From the NCBI RefSeq assembly GCF_001866005.1, contig NZ_MLQR01000001.1, positions 441,289 to 488,195 on the forward strand: a stretch of 46,907 nucleotides of DNA. Reading direction: 5' to 3'. Made by a program: the position numbers and the translations under genes. This stretch comes from Anaerobacillus alkalilacustris. Its GTDB lineage: Bacteria > Bacillota > Bacilli > Bacillales > Anaerobacillaceae. Of this stretch, positions 1-9,055 are shown piece after piece; the stretch's first letter is position 1; each line of letters opens with the position of its first letter. The notes beneath the pieces are model-generated. The model was not told where the DNA came from. It worked only from the letters and a program-made list of their open reading frames with translations, and did no database searches.

Positions 1-200
1 CTTTGATAGTAGCTCATTACAAAAAAAGAAGCAGAAAGTAACACGGACTGCTGAAAAAGTCCAAATTTTTTTATCTGAAAAATAATATTCAAAAAACGAG
101 CCTCTAGAATCGCTTCTAAGGCTCGTTTGAGGGTTAGGGCGACATTTTTGCCCCCCTATAATCATTCGTTTTTCAAAAACATTCACTTTTTCAGTGGCCT
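1..200 (+). mobile_element. Right end of an IS1182-type insertion sequence
   Basis: The segment holds the end of an open frame (2-85), a stem-loop and a terminal inverted repeat. The outer repeat at 185-200 reads, on the minus strand, AGGCCACTGAAAAAGT. It matches 15 of 16 bases of AGGGCACTGAAAAAGT at 46661-46676, where a second IS1182-type element begins. A stem-loop at 94-128 (AAACGAGCC / GGCTCGTTT) sits between the frame and the repeat. The most economical reading is the 3' part of an insertion sequence whose body lies outside the window. A related CTGAAAAAGT core also occurs at 51-60, inside the frame. Confidence 0.55.
2..85 (+). CDS. C-terminus of IS1182-type transposase (partial)
   Basis: A frame open from the window edge gives 27 residues ending K-V-Q-I-F-L-S-E-K before TAA at 83-85. 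It is lysine-rich and resembles no domain by itself. It is read as the transposase tail only because it lies just inside the inverted repeat at 185-200. A chance open frame of this length is possible. Confidence 0.35.
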   Translation, partial: FDSSSLQKKKQKVTRTAEKVQIFLSEK

Positions 201-243
201 CAAAGTAACATTCCAATATTTGTATCCTTAGCCTGATGACATT

Positions 244-511
244 GGGGTCAGACCCCATACCCCTCCTTACCCCTCCTTACCCCTCCTTACCCCTCCTTGC
301 TTTTCTACATTCTTTTGTCCTTCATCATCGGCTTTATGAAGGACATTTTTTTGATGAAATTGCCTCTTTAGCACAAAAAGGAGTTTTTGGGAACGACAAA
401 CTCCATCTATTCGTTGAAGCACACGTTTACTTGAAGGTACAAGGGGAGCACAGGAATCCTGTCCAATTTGGATATTATTTCAAGAACAAGAAAAAAGAAC
501 CTAATAGGTAG
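244..511 (+). other. Palindrome, 10-bp tandem repeat and unidentified ORF remnant
   Basis: GGGGTCAGACCCC at 244-256 is a 6-bp inverted repeat. Four exact tandem copies of ACCCCTCCTT follow at 259-298. After them an open frame continues to 511 and encodes a stretch with F-F-D-E-I-A-S-L-A-Q-K and F-G-Y-Y-F-K-N. No ribosome binding site or credible start precedes it, and the first third of the 91-codon frame is only the translated tandem repeat. It may be the tail of an unrecognised gene truncated by the repeat. Confidence 0.3.
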
Positions 512-514
512 GTC

Positions 515-840
515 CTTATTGATTTTTTAGCATTCGCTTAAAGTCTTTTACTTCACGTTCATGTTTAATTGAAGGAACTGATAAAGTATCAATAACACGC
601 TGATGGTCTCCTAATGTATCTTTTAACATTTGTTTTTTCATCTATATGTTTCTCAATGCGTTAAAAGTATGACCCTAAGCCACTGATAAGGTTATCTTTA
701 ATACAATACTTGAAAGATCTTTTTTCACCTCTTGCTGCTCGTTTTCTAAACCATCTAAACGGTTAGTAACCTTTTGAAGCTCGGCATGTATTTTTTTTCA
801 AAGTATCTTCCATATCTTGATCTACAATTCTATCATTAAG
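515..840 (-). pseudogene. Frameshifted small coiled-coil protein
   Basis: Minus-strand reading gives pieces in different frames: M-E-D-T-L-K-K, then A-E-L-Q-K-V-T-N-R-L-D-G-L-E-N-E-Q-Q-E-V-K-K-D-L, then M-L-K-D-T-L-G-D-H-Q-R-V-I-D-T-L and V-K-D-F-K-R-M-L-K. Joined, they look like the roughly 100-residue heptad-rich hypothetical proteins common in Bacillus. One break lies at a poly-A run near 800 and another near 655-680. The function of this family is not known to me. The pieces are too degraded to encode a product. Confidence 0.5.
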
Positions 841-1105
841 CACTATACAGTACCTTTTTAGGTTGTCACAAGCACTTGGGTGTGTTGGTAGCTGATTTCA
901 CTTCTAAAACCTGTATTCCGAAAACTACACCAATATCAGTTATCTTATTCCATTCAAAAAAGTTAAAACACCCCAATTTATTTCAATATACTTATATGCT
1001 AACAAGAAATCTATGCTTCTTCCACAAACCTGTTCGTTAACACAATAAGCAGTGCTTATCAAAAATGTTGAAGTAATGCTGATCGTTATTTAAATAAGAA
1101 ATATC

Positions 1106-1497
1106 TTATCCTTCGCGAAAACCTAAATATCGTATTTCTCTTCCGTCTACAATAGCGATATAAATATCACCCTTTTCAATCGGTTTATATATTTTTGTTC
1201 CTACGGGTAATTTTGTTGCTGTACCTTCGGTGAAATCTCTACCATCACTTGATTGTCTAACTATTTCTAAAACTACATTACCTAATGTCAAATCTGCTTT
1301 TTTTACCCAATCAATTCTTTCGGCATTAACGTAAACCACTTCATTCATAAGGAACATATCTTCTTTTTTGTTTTCGGATAAAATTTCATTAGCGGTGGAC
1401 TACCAATATGCAGCCGTCCCTCTTCAGCCATCTTCAACTCATTATTACAGGCAGATAACGTATTTGCTATAAACATAAGTATTAAGAACCTTTTCAA
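1106..1497 (-). pseudogene. Putative lipoprotein with TTG start, broken by one frameshift
   Basis: The gene begins at a TTG (1497-1495) behind a TAAGGT-like ribosome binding site. It reads M-K-R-F-L-I-L-M-F-I-A-N-T-L-S-A-C-N-N, a short lipoprotein signal with lipobox L-S-A-C. After about 37 codons the frame must shift by one base near 1385-1392 (ATG AAA TTT where ATG GAA ATT TTA is expected). It then continues as E-I-L-S-E-N-K-K-E-D-M-F-L-M-N-E-V to the stop at 1106. The C-terminal 80 residues look like a small beta-rich domain ending R-E-I-R-Y-L-G-F-R-E-G. I do not recognise the family. The single indel could be a sequencing error, in which case the product is a cell-surface lipoprotein of about 130 residues. 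Confidence 0.6.
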
Positions 1498-1964
1498 TTC
1501 ATACCTTATTTACTACTCTTTTATATTCAATTATTAGCGTAAAGAGAAGTAAAGCTTGTTTATTTAAACGCGCATTAGCGAAAAAGCGCTCCTACTTCTG
1601 TTACAGAACGCAGCTCGTTTGTTTAACAAACAAATATCTGTTTAAGGCTGCTTAGTTTTAACCAAAACTGGAGCCGTCCGTCGTTTTCTTCTAAAATCAT
1701 ATTTTTAATAACAGAGATACCCCATTTCTTAAAATAGGAAATGGGGTGTCTACAAAAAAATATTAATAAAAAGAGGATGTCTCAAAAATGGTTGGCATCA
1801 ACTATATACAGAGGTTCGGTTTCGACATCCATCTATAAATAGTTGTGATACGGTGTCAGACACTTTGTTTTAGGACACTCTCATCAACTGTCACTTAAAA
1901 TGGCTTTTGTATTTTACAGTATTTGGTGGAACAACATTCCTGTCCTCTCGTTCCCTTTTCATTA
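1498..1964. other. Intergenic region with a terminator-like stem
   Basis: No gene is supported here. A stem ACCCCATTTC / GAAATGGGGT lies at 1719-1747, and a small palindrome of the GTGTCAGACAC type at about 1853-1864. The rest is AT-rich and shows only short broken frames. Confidence 0.4.
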
Positions 1965-2540
1965 TTATTGTGAAAAGACATTTTCTAATGCCACCTCAAA
2001 CCCACTAAGTACTTTGGAAGAAACTCTTCCTTTTCCAGTTTTAATATCAAACTGCTCGTACATTCCTTCTGAATTTAAAACATAAACGGTAATTGACTCA
2101 AGCATTGGATTGACAATCCAATACTCGCTGACACCAAATTTCATATATAAATTAAGCTTTGTAATTAGGTCATGTGATTGATTAGATGGGCTTAGGATTT
2201 CTACAATAAGTGCAGGAACACCTTGATATTTCGTTTCCGTAAACCCTTTTTTGTCACAAATAATGCTTATATCAGGAATTACTATTTTATTTCCTTCGAT
2301 CCCTTCCTTTTTAAGCTCAATATCATAAGGAGCTACAAATACTTCACAGGGACCATCTTCAAGGAAATTTCCAAACTTTAGCTGTAAACGGCTTGAAACC
2401 CTCTGGTGTTTTGTTGATGGGGAAGGTGACATATAGATTATGCCGTCTATATACTCTAATAAACAATCTGTTTCACTTCTCATAGCATAAAATTTCTCTA
2501 TTGTAATAAAAGAATTTTTGCTTATCGACAAAACTTCCAC
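1965..2540 (-). CDS. Uma2 family (DUF820) endonuclease-like protein
   Basis: This 191-residue protein matches the Uma2/DUF820 family, a branch of the PD-(D/E)XK nuclease fold. Visible family features are the N-terminal L-E-Y-I-D-G-I-I-Y-M-S-P-S-P-S-T-K-H-Q segment, the central V-I-P-D-I-S-I-I-C-D motif carrying the acidic metal ligand, and V-E-I-L-S-P-S-N-Q with the second acidic residue. Downstream, Y-M-K-F-G-V-S-E-Y-W-I-V-N-P is typical. Length is normal for the family. The start has only a weak upstream purine stretch. The family is abundant in cyanobacteria and scattered in Bacillus; its biological role is unsettled. The gene stands alone, with remnants on both sides. Fold is a family inference; activity is unproven. 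Confidence 0.85.
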   Translation of the reverse strand: MEVLSISKNSFITIEKFYAMRSETDCLLEYIDGIIYMSPSPSTKHQRVSSRLQLKFGNFLEDGPCEVFVAPYDIELKKEGIEGNKIVIPDISIICDKKGFTETKYQGVPALIVEILSPSNQSHDLITKLNLYMKFGVSEYWIVNPMLESITVYVLNSEGMYEQFDIKTGKGRVSSKVLSGFEVALENVFSQ

Positions 2541-3118
2541 CCATTTCTATTAATTTTTTTCTAATTATAACATAAATCAAGTGACAAATCCTTGTCACTT
2601 GTCGAGGATCCTACAATACACACATCCTCTTTTATTCTATTTTTACGTTGTATGCCAACCCCTATCCATAGGAACTTTTTCAGAGTGAAAAATATCTAAC
2701 ATTCTTTAAAGTTGAAAATGAATACAATTTTATCTAAATTGTTAACTACTTTTATAAGTATAATAGACATAAATAAAGGATATGTATTTGAGATGGGCGA
2801 TTCACCTACTTTTTGGATTATATGGGATATTACAGCGAAATTTTAGGAAGGTGGTTGTTTTATGAAAAATAAAAACGGTATGTGAAGACGGTATTTTGTG
2901 TGATTATGGGGCGTAACAGAGTTGGCTTTGGGACCTTCAAGTCTAGATGGAACATTTCAGCGGACTGAGCGGGTTCTTATTTTGCTTAATAATTCGGTTG
3001 GGCAATTTTCACGGACTCGGAAGCTCCACATTCATCTACCGTAACGGCCTTGTTCCATTCCAAAAGCAAAAATAAAAAACAGGCCAGTCGAAAATTTTCA
3101 ACGGCCTGCATTGTTCTA
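2541..3118. other. Intergenic region without a supported gene
   Basis: A near-perfect inverted repeat AAGTGACAAatccTTGTCACTT lies just upstream of the Uma2 gene (about 2579-2600) and could be an operator or part of its leader. Between 2700 and 3060 there are only frames under 30 codons without convincing ribosome binding sites. Confidence 0.3.
3080..3108 (-). terminator. Intrinsic terminator after the SMC-like remnant
   Basis: Stem CAGGCC / GGCCTG, with a self-complementary centre GAAAATTTTC, lies at 3080-3108. On the minus strand it is followed by a T-rich run. It sits 10 bp past the stop of the ATPase remnant and would have ended that transcript. Confidence 0.65.
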
Positions 3119-4049
3119 TCAAATCGTGGCGTTCTTCAACCCTACTACATTACTAATTGGTATGGTCGGATCGTGGTCAAACCGGTTTAAATACGTGCTT
3201 TCATGTGACTTTGGTGTTAGGATGATAAGCTTTCTTTGTAACTCATTGACGTACAGGTCAAATACTTTTGATTTGCGATTTTCACCGAAGGCACTGTCAA
3301 ATTCGTCTAAAACAATAAAGCCTGGAGCTGTTTGAAGATTTTGCAAAAGCGCAAGGGCAATTAGTAGCGAACTTAATGACTCTTCACCACCTGAAACTCC
3401 TTTTCCAACTTTGTCGCCTCTTGCTTTTACACTTACATCCTGCATTACTCCTCTATGTCCTTCTTTTCTCGCTTTAATATACAGTCTAAATAAAGTACGT
3501 TTCCGTTTATCTTCAAACGTTTCCCAGCTTATTTCTCCATCAAATTGGAACTGTGACATATACGACCAAAAGCGTTGTTGTAATTCTAACACTCTCATAT
3601 TGACTGTTTTTTCGAGATGATCATTTAATTGCTCTGTTCGTTCAATGTCTTGCTCTAACAATATTTTGGTTCGTATGTATTCATTGTCTAAGCTCTCGAA
3701 TTCTTGCTTCACAACTTCATAATTGTCCAAAGCGGCTCAGTCTACATCTTCAGTAGCGGCGTGGTTAAACCCGCTCGTTCATCATCTGTTGTAAGGAATC
3801 TCTTAACTCGATTTGACCTTCCCCAATAACTTTATCATACACAAATGTATGGAACTTTTGTAAGTTAATAAGTTCCTCTGTATAATTGATTAACTTAAGT
3901 TCATTTGATTTAATAAAATTTTCTTTCTCTGTTATTTTGTTTGTTATCCCTTTCAAATTATGCTTCTCTTTCATTTGGCCTAGCTCTAAATAGATGGCTT
4001 CTTCTCTTTTCAACTCTGTTTCTAACAACTGTATTTTCAAAAATAACAA
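3119..4049 (-). pseudogene. C-terminal remnant of an SMC/SbcC-like ATPase
   Basis: Two frames carry one broken protein. The upstream frame (4049-3765) is a lysine/glutamate-rich coiled coil. The downstream frame (3730-3119, 203 aa) has the remaining coiled coil, then G-K-G-V-S-G-G-E-E-S-L-S-S-L-L (ABC signature), F-I-V-L-D-E-F-D-S-A-F (Walker B with catalytic Glu) and a D-loop. The head N-lobe with Walker A is missing entirely, so this is the C-terminal third of a long SMC-like protein. Several stops and shifts separate the pieces (3731-3764). SMC-like proteins of this size occur in DNA repair and in anti-plasmid/anti-phage systems. No partner genes remain, so the original role cannot be assigned. 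Confidence 0.75.
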
Positions 4050-4124
4050 ATGCTACTTTCATTCTTAGTTTCCCCCTCATATTGATTAGTCCTGCTTCGA
4101 TAGTTCAATAACATAAAGACTATT

Positions 4125-4330
4125 TTATTCTTCTATATTTGCTTTCATTAGAGAGGCAATCTTTTGTTCATTGTCATATGAAATCTGTTCCAAGTGATTG
4201 ATGACAAGTTTTTGACGGTCAAATAGATGGTTTGAATTAACTCCGCCTTACCCTCTATCTTGTTGATTTTTAATCTAAATCCTTGAACTCCCTTGTTCAT
4301 ACCAATAAGAAAATCAGCATCAACATCCTG
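4125..4330 (-). pseudogene. C-terminal remnant of a PaiB-type FMN-binding regulator
   Basis: Directly downstream of leuA, the minus strand reads G-V-Q-G-F-R-L-K-I-N-K-I-E-G-K-A-E-L-I-Q. After a one-base shift it continues N-H-L-F-D-R-Q-K-L-V-I-N-H-L-E-Q-I-S, ending K-A-N-I-E-E before TAA at 4125. The G-F-x-I-x-I-x-K-I-E-G-K-x-x-L-S-Q-N-x-x-x-x-D-R pattern is the C-terminal hallmark of the PaiB / FMN-binding negative regulator family. About 150 N-terminal residues are absent. The fragment probably marks an old deletion that joined leuA to this neighbourhood. Confidence 0.6.
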
Positions 4331-4334
4331 TAAT

Positions 4335-6005
4335 TTATAGTTGTAAGCTTGATACCATGTTGTTAACGGCACTAAACAGGGCTTTTACTGAGGATGTCAT
4401 AATATCATTGTCAATTCCGCAGCCCCAATATACAGCACCATTCTTTGCGGTAATTCCTACATAAGAGACAGCGTTTGAACCTGAGCCTATTTCTAGCGCA
4501 TGCTGCTTATAGATCAAATCTGTATAGTTGATACCCAATTGGGTTTGAAGAGCGTTACTGATAGCATCAAGCCTTCCATTTCCCACACCAGTAAATTCAT
4601 GTTCTTCATTATTCATCCGGATCGATACGATCGTTTCATAATGACCATTTTGAGTGTATTTGTATCGGATTAATTCTATAGGGGTATTAATATTTACATA
4701 TTCGTTAATGAAAATGTCATAGATTTCATTCGGCATAAGTTCCTTGTGCTGATGATCTGAAACATTTTTCACACAATATCCAAAACTCTCACGCATTTCG
4801 CTAGGCAGATCAATTCCATACTTTTGCTGAAGGATATAACCGATGCCCCCCTTACCAGATTGACTGTTAATTCGGATGATATCACCTTCATATTCTCTTC
4901 CTATATCCATCGGATCAATTAAAAGATAAGGGACAGTCCAATCATGACATTCTTCTTCATCACGCCATTTCATACCTTTGGCAATGGCATCTTGATGGGA
5001 ACCTGAAAATGCAGTAAAGACAAGTTCACCGCCATATGGGTGTCTTTCGTGAACCTTCATCCTTGTTAATTTTTCATATTTGGAAATAATGTTAGGGATG
5101 TTTTCAAAATTCAACTTAGGATCTACCCCGTGTGAATACATATTTAATGCAAGCGTTACGATGTCAACGTTCCCAGTTCTTTCTCCATTTCCGAACAATG
5201 TTCCTTCGACTCTTTGGGCTCCGGCAAGCATTCCTAGCTCGGCATCTGCCACCCCAGTTCCTCTGTCATTGTGCGGATGAAGTGATAGGATAACATTATC
5301 ACGGTAGCTCAAATTTTCACTCATATACTCAATTTGACTTGCGTAAACGTGAGGCATGGACATTGATACTGTAGCTGGTAGGTTGATAATTACTTTGTTA
5401 TCAGTTGAGGGCTGCCAAATATCAAGTACCTTGTTGCAAATTTCAAGCGCAAAATCGACTTCTGTACCCGTAAAACTTTCTGGAGAATACTGAAATTGAA
5501 AATTCCCTTCAGTTTCTGCAGCATATTTCTTTAGCATTTTTGCTCCAGTTACAGCAATATTAACAATTTCTTCCTTAGATTTTCTAAATACTTGCTCACG
5601 CTGTGCCACAGATGTGGAATTGTACAAGTGTACCACCGCTTTATTCGCACCTTGTAACGCTTCGAATGTTTTTTTGATAATATGTTCTCTTGACTGTGTT
5701 AAAACTTGAATTTTCACATCATCCGGAATCAAATTTTCTTCAATTAATGTACGTAAAAAAGCAAATTCGGTTTCCGAGGCAGCAGGAAAACCTACTTCGA
5801 TTTCCTTGAAACCTACTTGTAAAAGTAACTGAAAATATTCTAACTTTTCCTCTAGACTCATCGGGACGACCAAAGCTTGATTTCCATCGCGAAGATCCAC
5901 ACTACACCAGGTAGGAGCTTCTGTAATATACTCCTTCTCTGTCCATTTCAAGCTTTGTACTGGGGGCATAAAGTAACCTCTAGAATATTTATTTGTATTT
6001 TTCAT
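4335..6005 (-). CDS. leuA: 2-isopropylmalate synthase, long (yeast-type) form
   Basis: This enzyme condenses acetyl-CoA with 2-oxoisovalerate, the first committed step of leucine synthesis. The chosen ATG at 6005 follows GGTAGGAG and gives 556 residues starting M-K-N-T-N-K-Y-S-R-G-Y-F-M-P-P; the longer frame to 6104 runs into the T-box terminator and is not real. Visible are the TIM-barrel active-site segment V-D-L-R-D-G-N-Q-A-L near residue 35, the metal ligands of L-H-P-H-N-D-R-G near 230, G-N-G-E-R-T-G-N just after, and a C-terminal regulatory (LeuA dimer) domain of about 120 residues. The W-T-E-K-E-Y-I-T-x-A-P-x-W-C-S-V-D start is typical of the LeuA2 type. The gene is monocistronic here, with no leuBCD, and is controlled by the T-box upstream. 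Confidence 0.93.
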   Translation of the reverse strand: MKNTNKYSRGYFMPPVQSLKWTEKEYITEAPTWCSVDLRDGNQALVVPMSLEEKLEYFQLLLQVGFKEIEVGFPAASETEFAFLRTLIEENLIPDDVKIQVLTQSREHIIKKTFEALQGANKAVVHLYNSTSVAQREQVFRKSKEEIVNIAVTGAKMLKKYAAETEGNFQFQYSPESFTGTEVDFALEICNKVLDIWQPSTDNKVIINLPATVSMSMPHVYASQIEYMSENLSYRDNVILSLHPHNDRGTGVADAELGMLAGAQRVEGTLFGNGERTGNVDIVTLALNMYSHGVDPKLNFENIPNIISKYEKLTRMKVHERHPYGGELVFTAFSGSHQDAIAKGMKWRDEEECHDWTVPYLLIDPMDIGREYEGDIIRINSQSGKGGIGYILQQKYGIDLPSEMRESFGYCVKNVSDHQHKELMPNEIYDIFINEYVNINTPIELIRYKYTQNGHYETIVSIRMNNEEHEFTGVGNGRLDAISNALQTQLGINYTDLIYKQHALEIGSGSNAVSYVGITAKNGAVYWGCGIDNDIMTSSVKALFSAVNNMVSSLQL

Positions 6006-6048
6006 TCTGACTCCTACCTTCTCATTAATAATTGTTTGTTTATTAAAA

Positions 6049-6328
6049 TAAAAAAGCCCCGTCTCTATAAAAATATAGAGACGAGGCATTACTCGCGGTA
6101 CCACTCTAATTGATTAACAATAATAATATTAACCCACTTATTTTCGGTGGCAATCACCACCTATCTAGATAACGGTAGAAAACCGACATCCCCTACTGAC
6201 TATATTCAGGGAGTAGCTCTTGGATGAGTTCAAAGGGTGTAACTACCGATTCCCACCAACCATCGGCTCTCTGACAAGTTAATAATTCCTTTTACTATTT
6301 CCAATCTTTGCTTATTATTATTAAATTA
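6049..6328 (-). promoter_or_regulatory. T-box riboswitch, probably leucine-specific
   Basis: On the minus strand the leader carries the T-box core AGAGTGGTACCGCG (6094-6107). It competes with an intrinsic terminator whose stem CCTCGTCTCTATA / TATAGAGACGGGG is followed by six T at 6049-6087. The 5' half folds as a long Stem I with GGTGGGAATCGGT. The likely specifier lies in GAA-CTC-ATCC at 6226-6228, and CTC is a leucine codon, which fits leuA immediately downstream. Uncharged tRNA-Leu would stabilise the antiterminator and allow transcription into leuA. Confidence 0.9.
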
Positions 6329-6334
6329 AATAAT

Positions 6335-6363
6335 ATAATATATCGATAAACTCGAGTTGTCAA
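6335..6363 (-). promoter_or_regulatory. Sigma-A promoter for the T-box/leuA transcript
   Basis: Minus strand: consensus -35 TTGACA (6363-6358), a 17-bp spacer, and -10 TATTAT (6340-6335). Transcription would start near 6328, right where the T-box leader begins. Confidence 0.75.
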
Positions 6364-6726
6364 TACTATATTTATGGGACAGAGGGACAGGTTCTTACAA
6401 ATTTCAAAATGGATAGTAGTTTTTATTGCTTTTAGTATGTTGCTAATTCTATTAATTACAGGTTATAGAAGACACAAAAAATCTAGCGGATCAGAAGAAA
6501 GGTTCATCTGTTAATGGCCTTTTCATTTCTTTTTTTCGTAATTGTTTATATTTTTAACTAGTTTTGGGAAGATGGACAAGTTCTCTGTCCCAAGCCAGAA
6601 AAGGTTCCTTTAATCCGGTAATAATTTACATTCGCAGGAACGGTTCTTGGAAAGGACAGGTTAGGCTACCTAATTCTTTTGGGACAAGATACTGTCCCTT
6701 TTGTCCTGCCTTTAATCCCACTTTAT
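6364..6726. other. Intergenic region rich in GGACAGG/CCTGTCC motifs
   Basis: No gene is supported. Several related short motifs occur: GGGACAGAGGGACAGGTT at about 6374-6391, GGACAAGTTCTCTGTCCC near 6573-6590, and the fuller element at 6654-6700 listed separately. Confidence 0.4.
6654..6700. repeat. GGACAGG...CTGTCC hairpin repeat, copy 1
   Basis: It begins GGACAGGTTAGGCTACCTAA, runs through TTTTGGGACAAGATA and ends CTGTCCCTT. The outer arms are complementary, so a hairpin is likely. A second copy lies at 10380-10429 in the same orientation, and the oxidoreductase operon lies between the two. Confidence 0.7.
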
Positions 6727-9036
6727 TTATAAATAAGGACTTTCATGTTTTGCTTTAAGCTGATTCCAGCGGCGTTCTACCTCATCATTAAACATTTGAA
6801 GGACTTCCTTACTATCTTCTTTTAGTAAATGCTTTGTTTTCCCCATCAGCGTTAACCAATCGGAAACGTCAATTCGTTTCTTTTTCTCCTCAGGATTATA
6901 CGTGATGGTCGTAACGCCATGTTCAACCTCATAAAGCGGGAAGAAACAGGAGTTAACAGCAGCTTCTACAATGGTTTGCCCTAATTCGTCTTTTGATTTC
7001 CAGTTTAGCGGGCAAGTGATTAAGATTTTCCCATAAACAAGTCCTTCATTTTGCGCATACCATTGAGCTTTTGCTGCTTTTTGTAATAAATCACGGTCGA
7101 AAGCTTCTGTACCGGTGAAAACATACGGAATATGTGTTGCAGCCATAATTTGTGCCGTATCCTTATGGTGAAACGGTTTTCCTTTTTGAAAGTTACCAAC
7201 ACTTGAAGTACTCGTCATATGTCCCATTGGAGTTGAATACGATAATTGACTTCCCGTATTCATATAGCCTTCATTATCATATTCAAGAATAATCATTTTA
7301 TGATTTCGCAAAGCAGTCCCGATAGCCGGACCCATTCCAATGTCCATACCACCGTCACCAGTAACCATAACGAAAGTAAAGTCATCACTTAGTCCTAATT
7401 GTTCAAACTCACCTCTTCGCTTTCTTTCATGAAACATTTCCACTAATCCAGATAATGTAGCCGAACCATTTTGAAATAGATTATGAATGTAGGTCGCTTT
7501 ATGCGCGCTATACGGATACCCTGTTGTCACTACCATTGCACATCCCGTATGAAATAAGGTCACAATGTCCCCTTCAATTCCTTTAAAGAATAATTCTAAT
7601 CCTGAGAAGATTCCACAGCCTGGACATGCTCCATGACCAGAAGCAATTCGTTTTGGCTTTTTCGTTAAACTGCGTAAAGGCGGGATGCGGACTTTTAGCC
7701 TACCAGTACTCTCATCTTTCGTCACTTTAATTAAGCCGGAATTCAAATCATCCTTTTTCATTGGATTTAGTACTCTCTTTGGAGCATTTTCCTTCTTCCC
7801 AGGTGTGTGGCCAAAGTAATCAAATGGTTTTTCTATATAGCCAGTGTCAGCAGCCTCTATCGCTAGTTGAAAAAAGTTTTCTGCATCGTCCGCAAAAAAG
7901 TCTTTGCCTCCTAAACCATAAATTCGATTAATCACCTTGGTAGAAACATTCCCGTGTACTTGGAGTGTTGCTCGTAATTCTAGGGCCATATTTCCACCAT
8001 GGGCGCCATAAGAATCGGCACGGTCGCCAACGGTTACGGCTTTTACATTTTTCAATGCTTCGGCAAGCTGTTTTTGCGGAAATGGACGAATGATATTGGG
8101 AGAAATCACTCCAGCCTTTATTCCACGTGAACGCAAGCGATCGGCTACATCCTTACAAACTTCAGCTGAGGAGTTTAACATAAATACAGCAACTTCAGCA
8201 TCATCCATTCGATATAGATCAAGAACAGGATAATCTCTGCCTGTTAATTCCCGATATTCCACAGCAATTCTTTCGTATACTTTTTCTGCTTTGTACATGG
8301 CTTCAGACTGCTGGAAACAGTTATTAATATAATCGGGTTCATTCATATACGGTCCAATTGTCACTGGATTTTCTCGATCTAATGCATGAAGAAACCCTGT
8401 CGGTGGTTCACCTATAAACTGATGTACATCCTCTTTATTTTTAAACACTTGTACGCGTCTTTTTTGGTGAGAGGTAAAATAGCCATCAAACGACACGATA
8501 ACCGGCAAGCGAACTTCAGGATCTTCCGCTAATTTAATCGCAATTAAATTCATATCATAAACCATTTGCGGTTCACGAGCCATCAAAATTGGCCACCCTG
8601 TGTTTAAGGCAAAATATAGATCTGAATGGTCGCCATGAATATTTAATGGTCCAGATACTGAACGATTGACTAGGTTTAAAACCATTGGAAAGCGTGTTCC
8701 AGATTGAACGGGCAGCTGCTCAAGCATATACAAAAATCCGTTTGCACTAGTAGCGTTAAAAACACGCCCTCCACCAGTTGAAGCTCCGTAACATATTCCT
8801 GCTGAGCCGTGTTCGCCATCTGCAGGAATTAATACGATATCATGCTCGCCTTTAGCCTTCATACTATCAAGAAACTGAGCCACTTCCGTTGAAGGAGAAA
8901 TCGGATAATAGCCCATGACATGATAATTGATTTGGTGAGCTGCAAACGCCGCCATTTCATTTCCAGATTCAAAAACGATACTCTGTTCAATTTCCCCTGG
9001 TACATTCACATGATCTTTGTTAGTTTCTACTGACAT
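6727..9036 (-). CDS. 2-oxoacid:ferredoxin oxidoreductase, fused alpha-beta subunit
   Basis: This 769-residue protein joins the alpha subunit (about 1-400) to the thiamine-diphosphate-binding beta subunit (about 450-769). The alpha part has G-Y-Y-P-I-S-P-S-T-E and the G-x-H-G-D-H-S-D-L substrate segment. The beta part has G-A-C-P-G-C-G near 470, G-D-G-G-M-D-I-G-M-G near 560 and the downstream N-E-G-Y-M-N-T-G that completes the TPP/Mg site. It should convert a 2-oxoacid (pyruvate or similar) plus CoA to the acyl-CoA and reduced ferredoxin. GGTGGGAGAGGG precedes ATG 9036. It follows the gamma-ferredoxin gene by 19 bp in one operon. Which 2-oxoacid is used cannot be read from the sequence. Confidence 0.9.
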   Translation of the reverse strand: MSVETNKDHVNVPGEIEQSIVFESGNEMAAFAAHQINYHVMGYYPISPSTEVAQFLDSMKAKGEHDIVLIPADGEHGSAGICYGASTGGGRVFNATSANGFLYMLEQLPVQSGTRFPMVLNLVNRSVSGPLNIHGDHSDLYFALNTGWPILMAREPQMVYDMNLIAIKLAEDPEVRLPVIVSFDGYFTSHQKRRVQVFKNKEDVHQFIGEPPTGFLHALDRENPVTIGPYMNEPDYINNCFQQSEAMYKAEKVYERIAVEYRELTGRDYPVLDLYRMDDAEVAVFMLNSSAEVCKDVADRLRSRGIKAGVISPNIIRPFPQKQLAEALKNVKAVTVGDRADSYGAHGGNMALELRATLQVHGNVSTKVINRIYGLGGKDFFADDAENFFQLAIEAADTGYIEKPFDYFGHTPGKKENAPKRVLNPMKKDDLNSGLIKVTKDESTGRLKVRIPPLRSLTKKPKRIASGHGACPGCGIFSGLELFFKGIEGDIVTLFHTGCAMVVTTGYPYSAHKATYIHNLFQNGSATLSGLVEMFHERKRRGEFEQLGLSDDFTFVMVTGDGGMDIGMGPAIGTALRNHKMIILEYDNEGYMNTGSQLSYSTPMGHMTSTSSVGNFQKGKPFHHKDTAQIMAATHIPYVFTGTEAFDRDLLQKAAKAQWYAQNEGLVYGKILITCPLNWKSKDELGQTIVEAAVNSCFFPLYEVEHGVTTITYNPEEKKKRIDVSDWLTLMGKTKHLLKEDSKEVLQMFNDEVERRWNQLKAKHESPYL

Positions 9037-9055
9037 CCCTCTCCCACCTTTCTGT

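Noticed and set aside
259..298. Four tandem 10-mers as a possible CRISPR or iteron array
   Set aside because: Units are directly adjacent without spacers and no replication or cas gene is near; a simple tandem repeat.
1771..2660. Similar words (AAAAGAGGATGT, GGTTGGCAT) on both sides of the Uma2 gene as terminal repeats
   Set aside because: The order of the words differs between the two sides, so they do not form a proper inverted or direct repeat.
4148..4372. 74-codon frame as an independent gene
   Set aside because: Its first part is the out-of-frame end of leuA and the middle is the PaiB remnant; it is not a unit.
6005..6104. 33 extra N-terminal residues of the leuA frame
   Set aside because: They are translated from the T-box terminator; the ATG at 6005 has the ribosome binding site and matches the family start.
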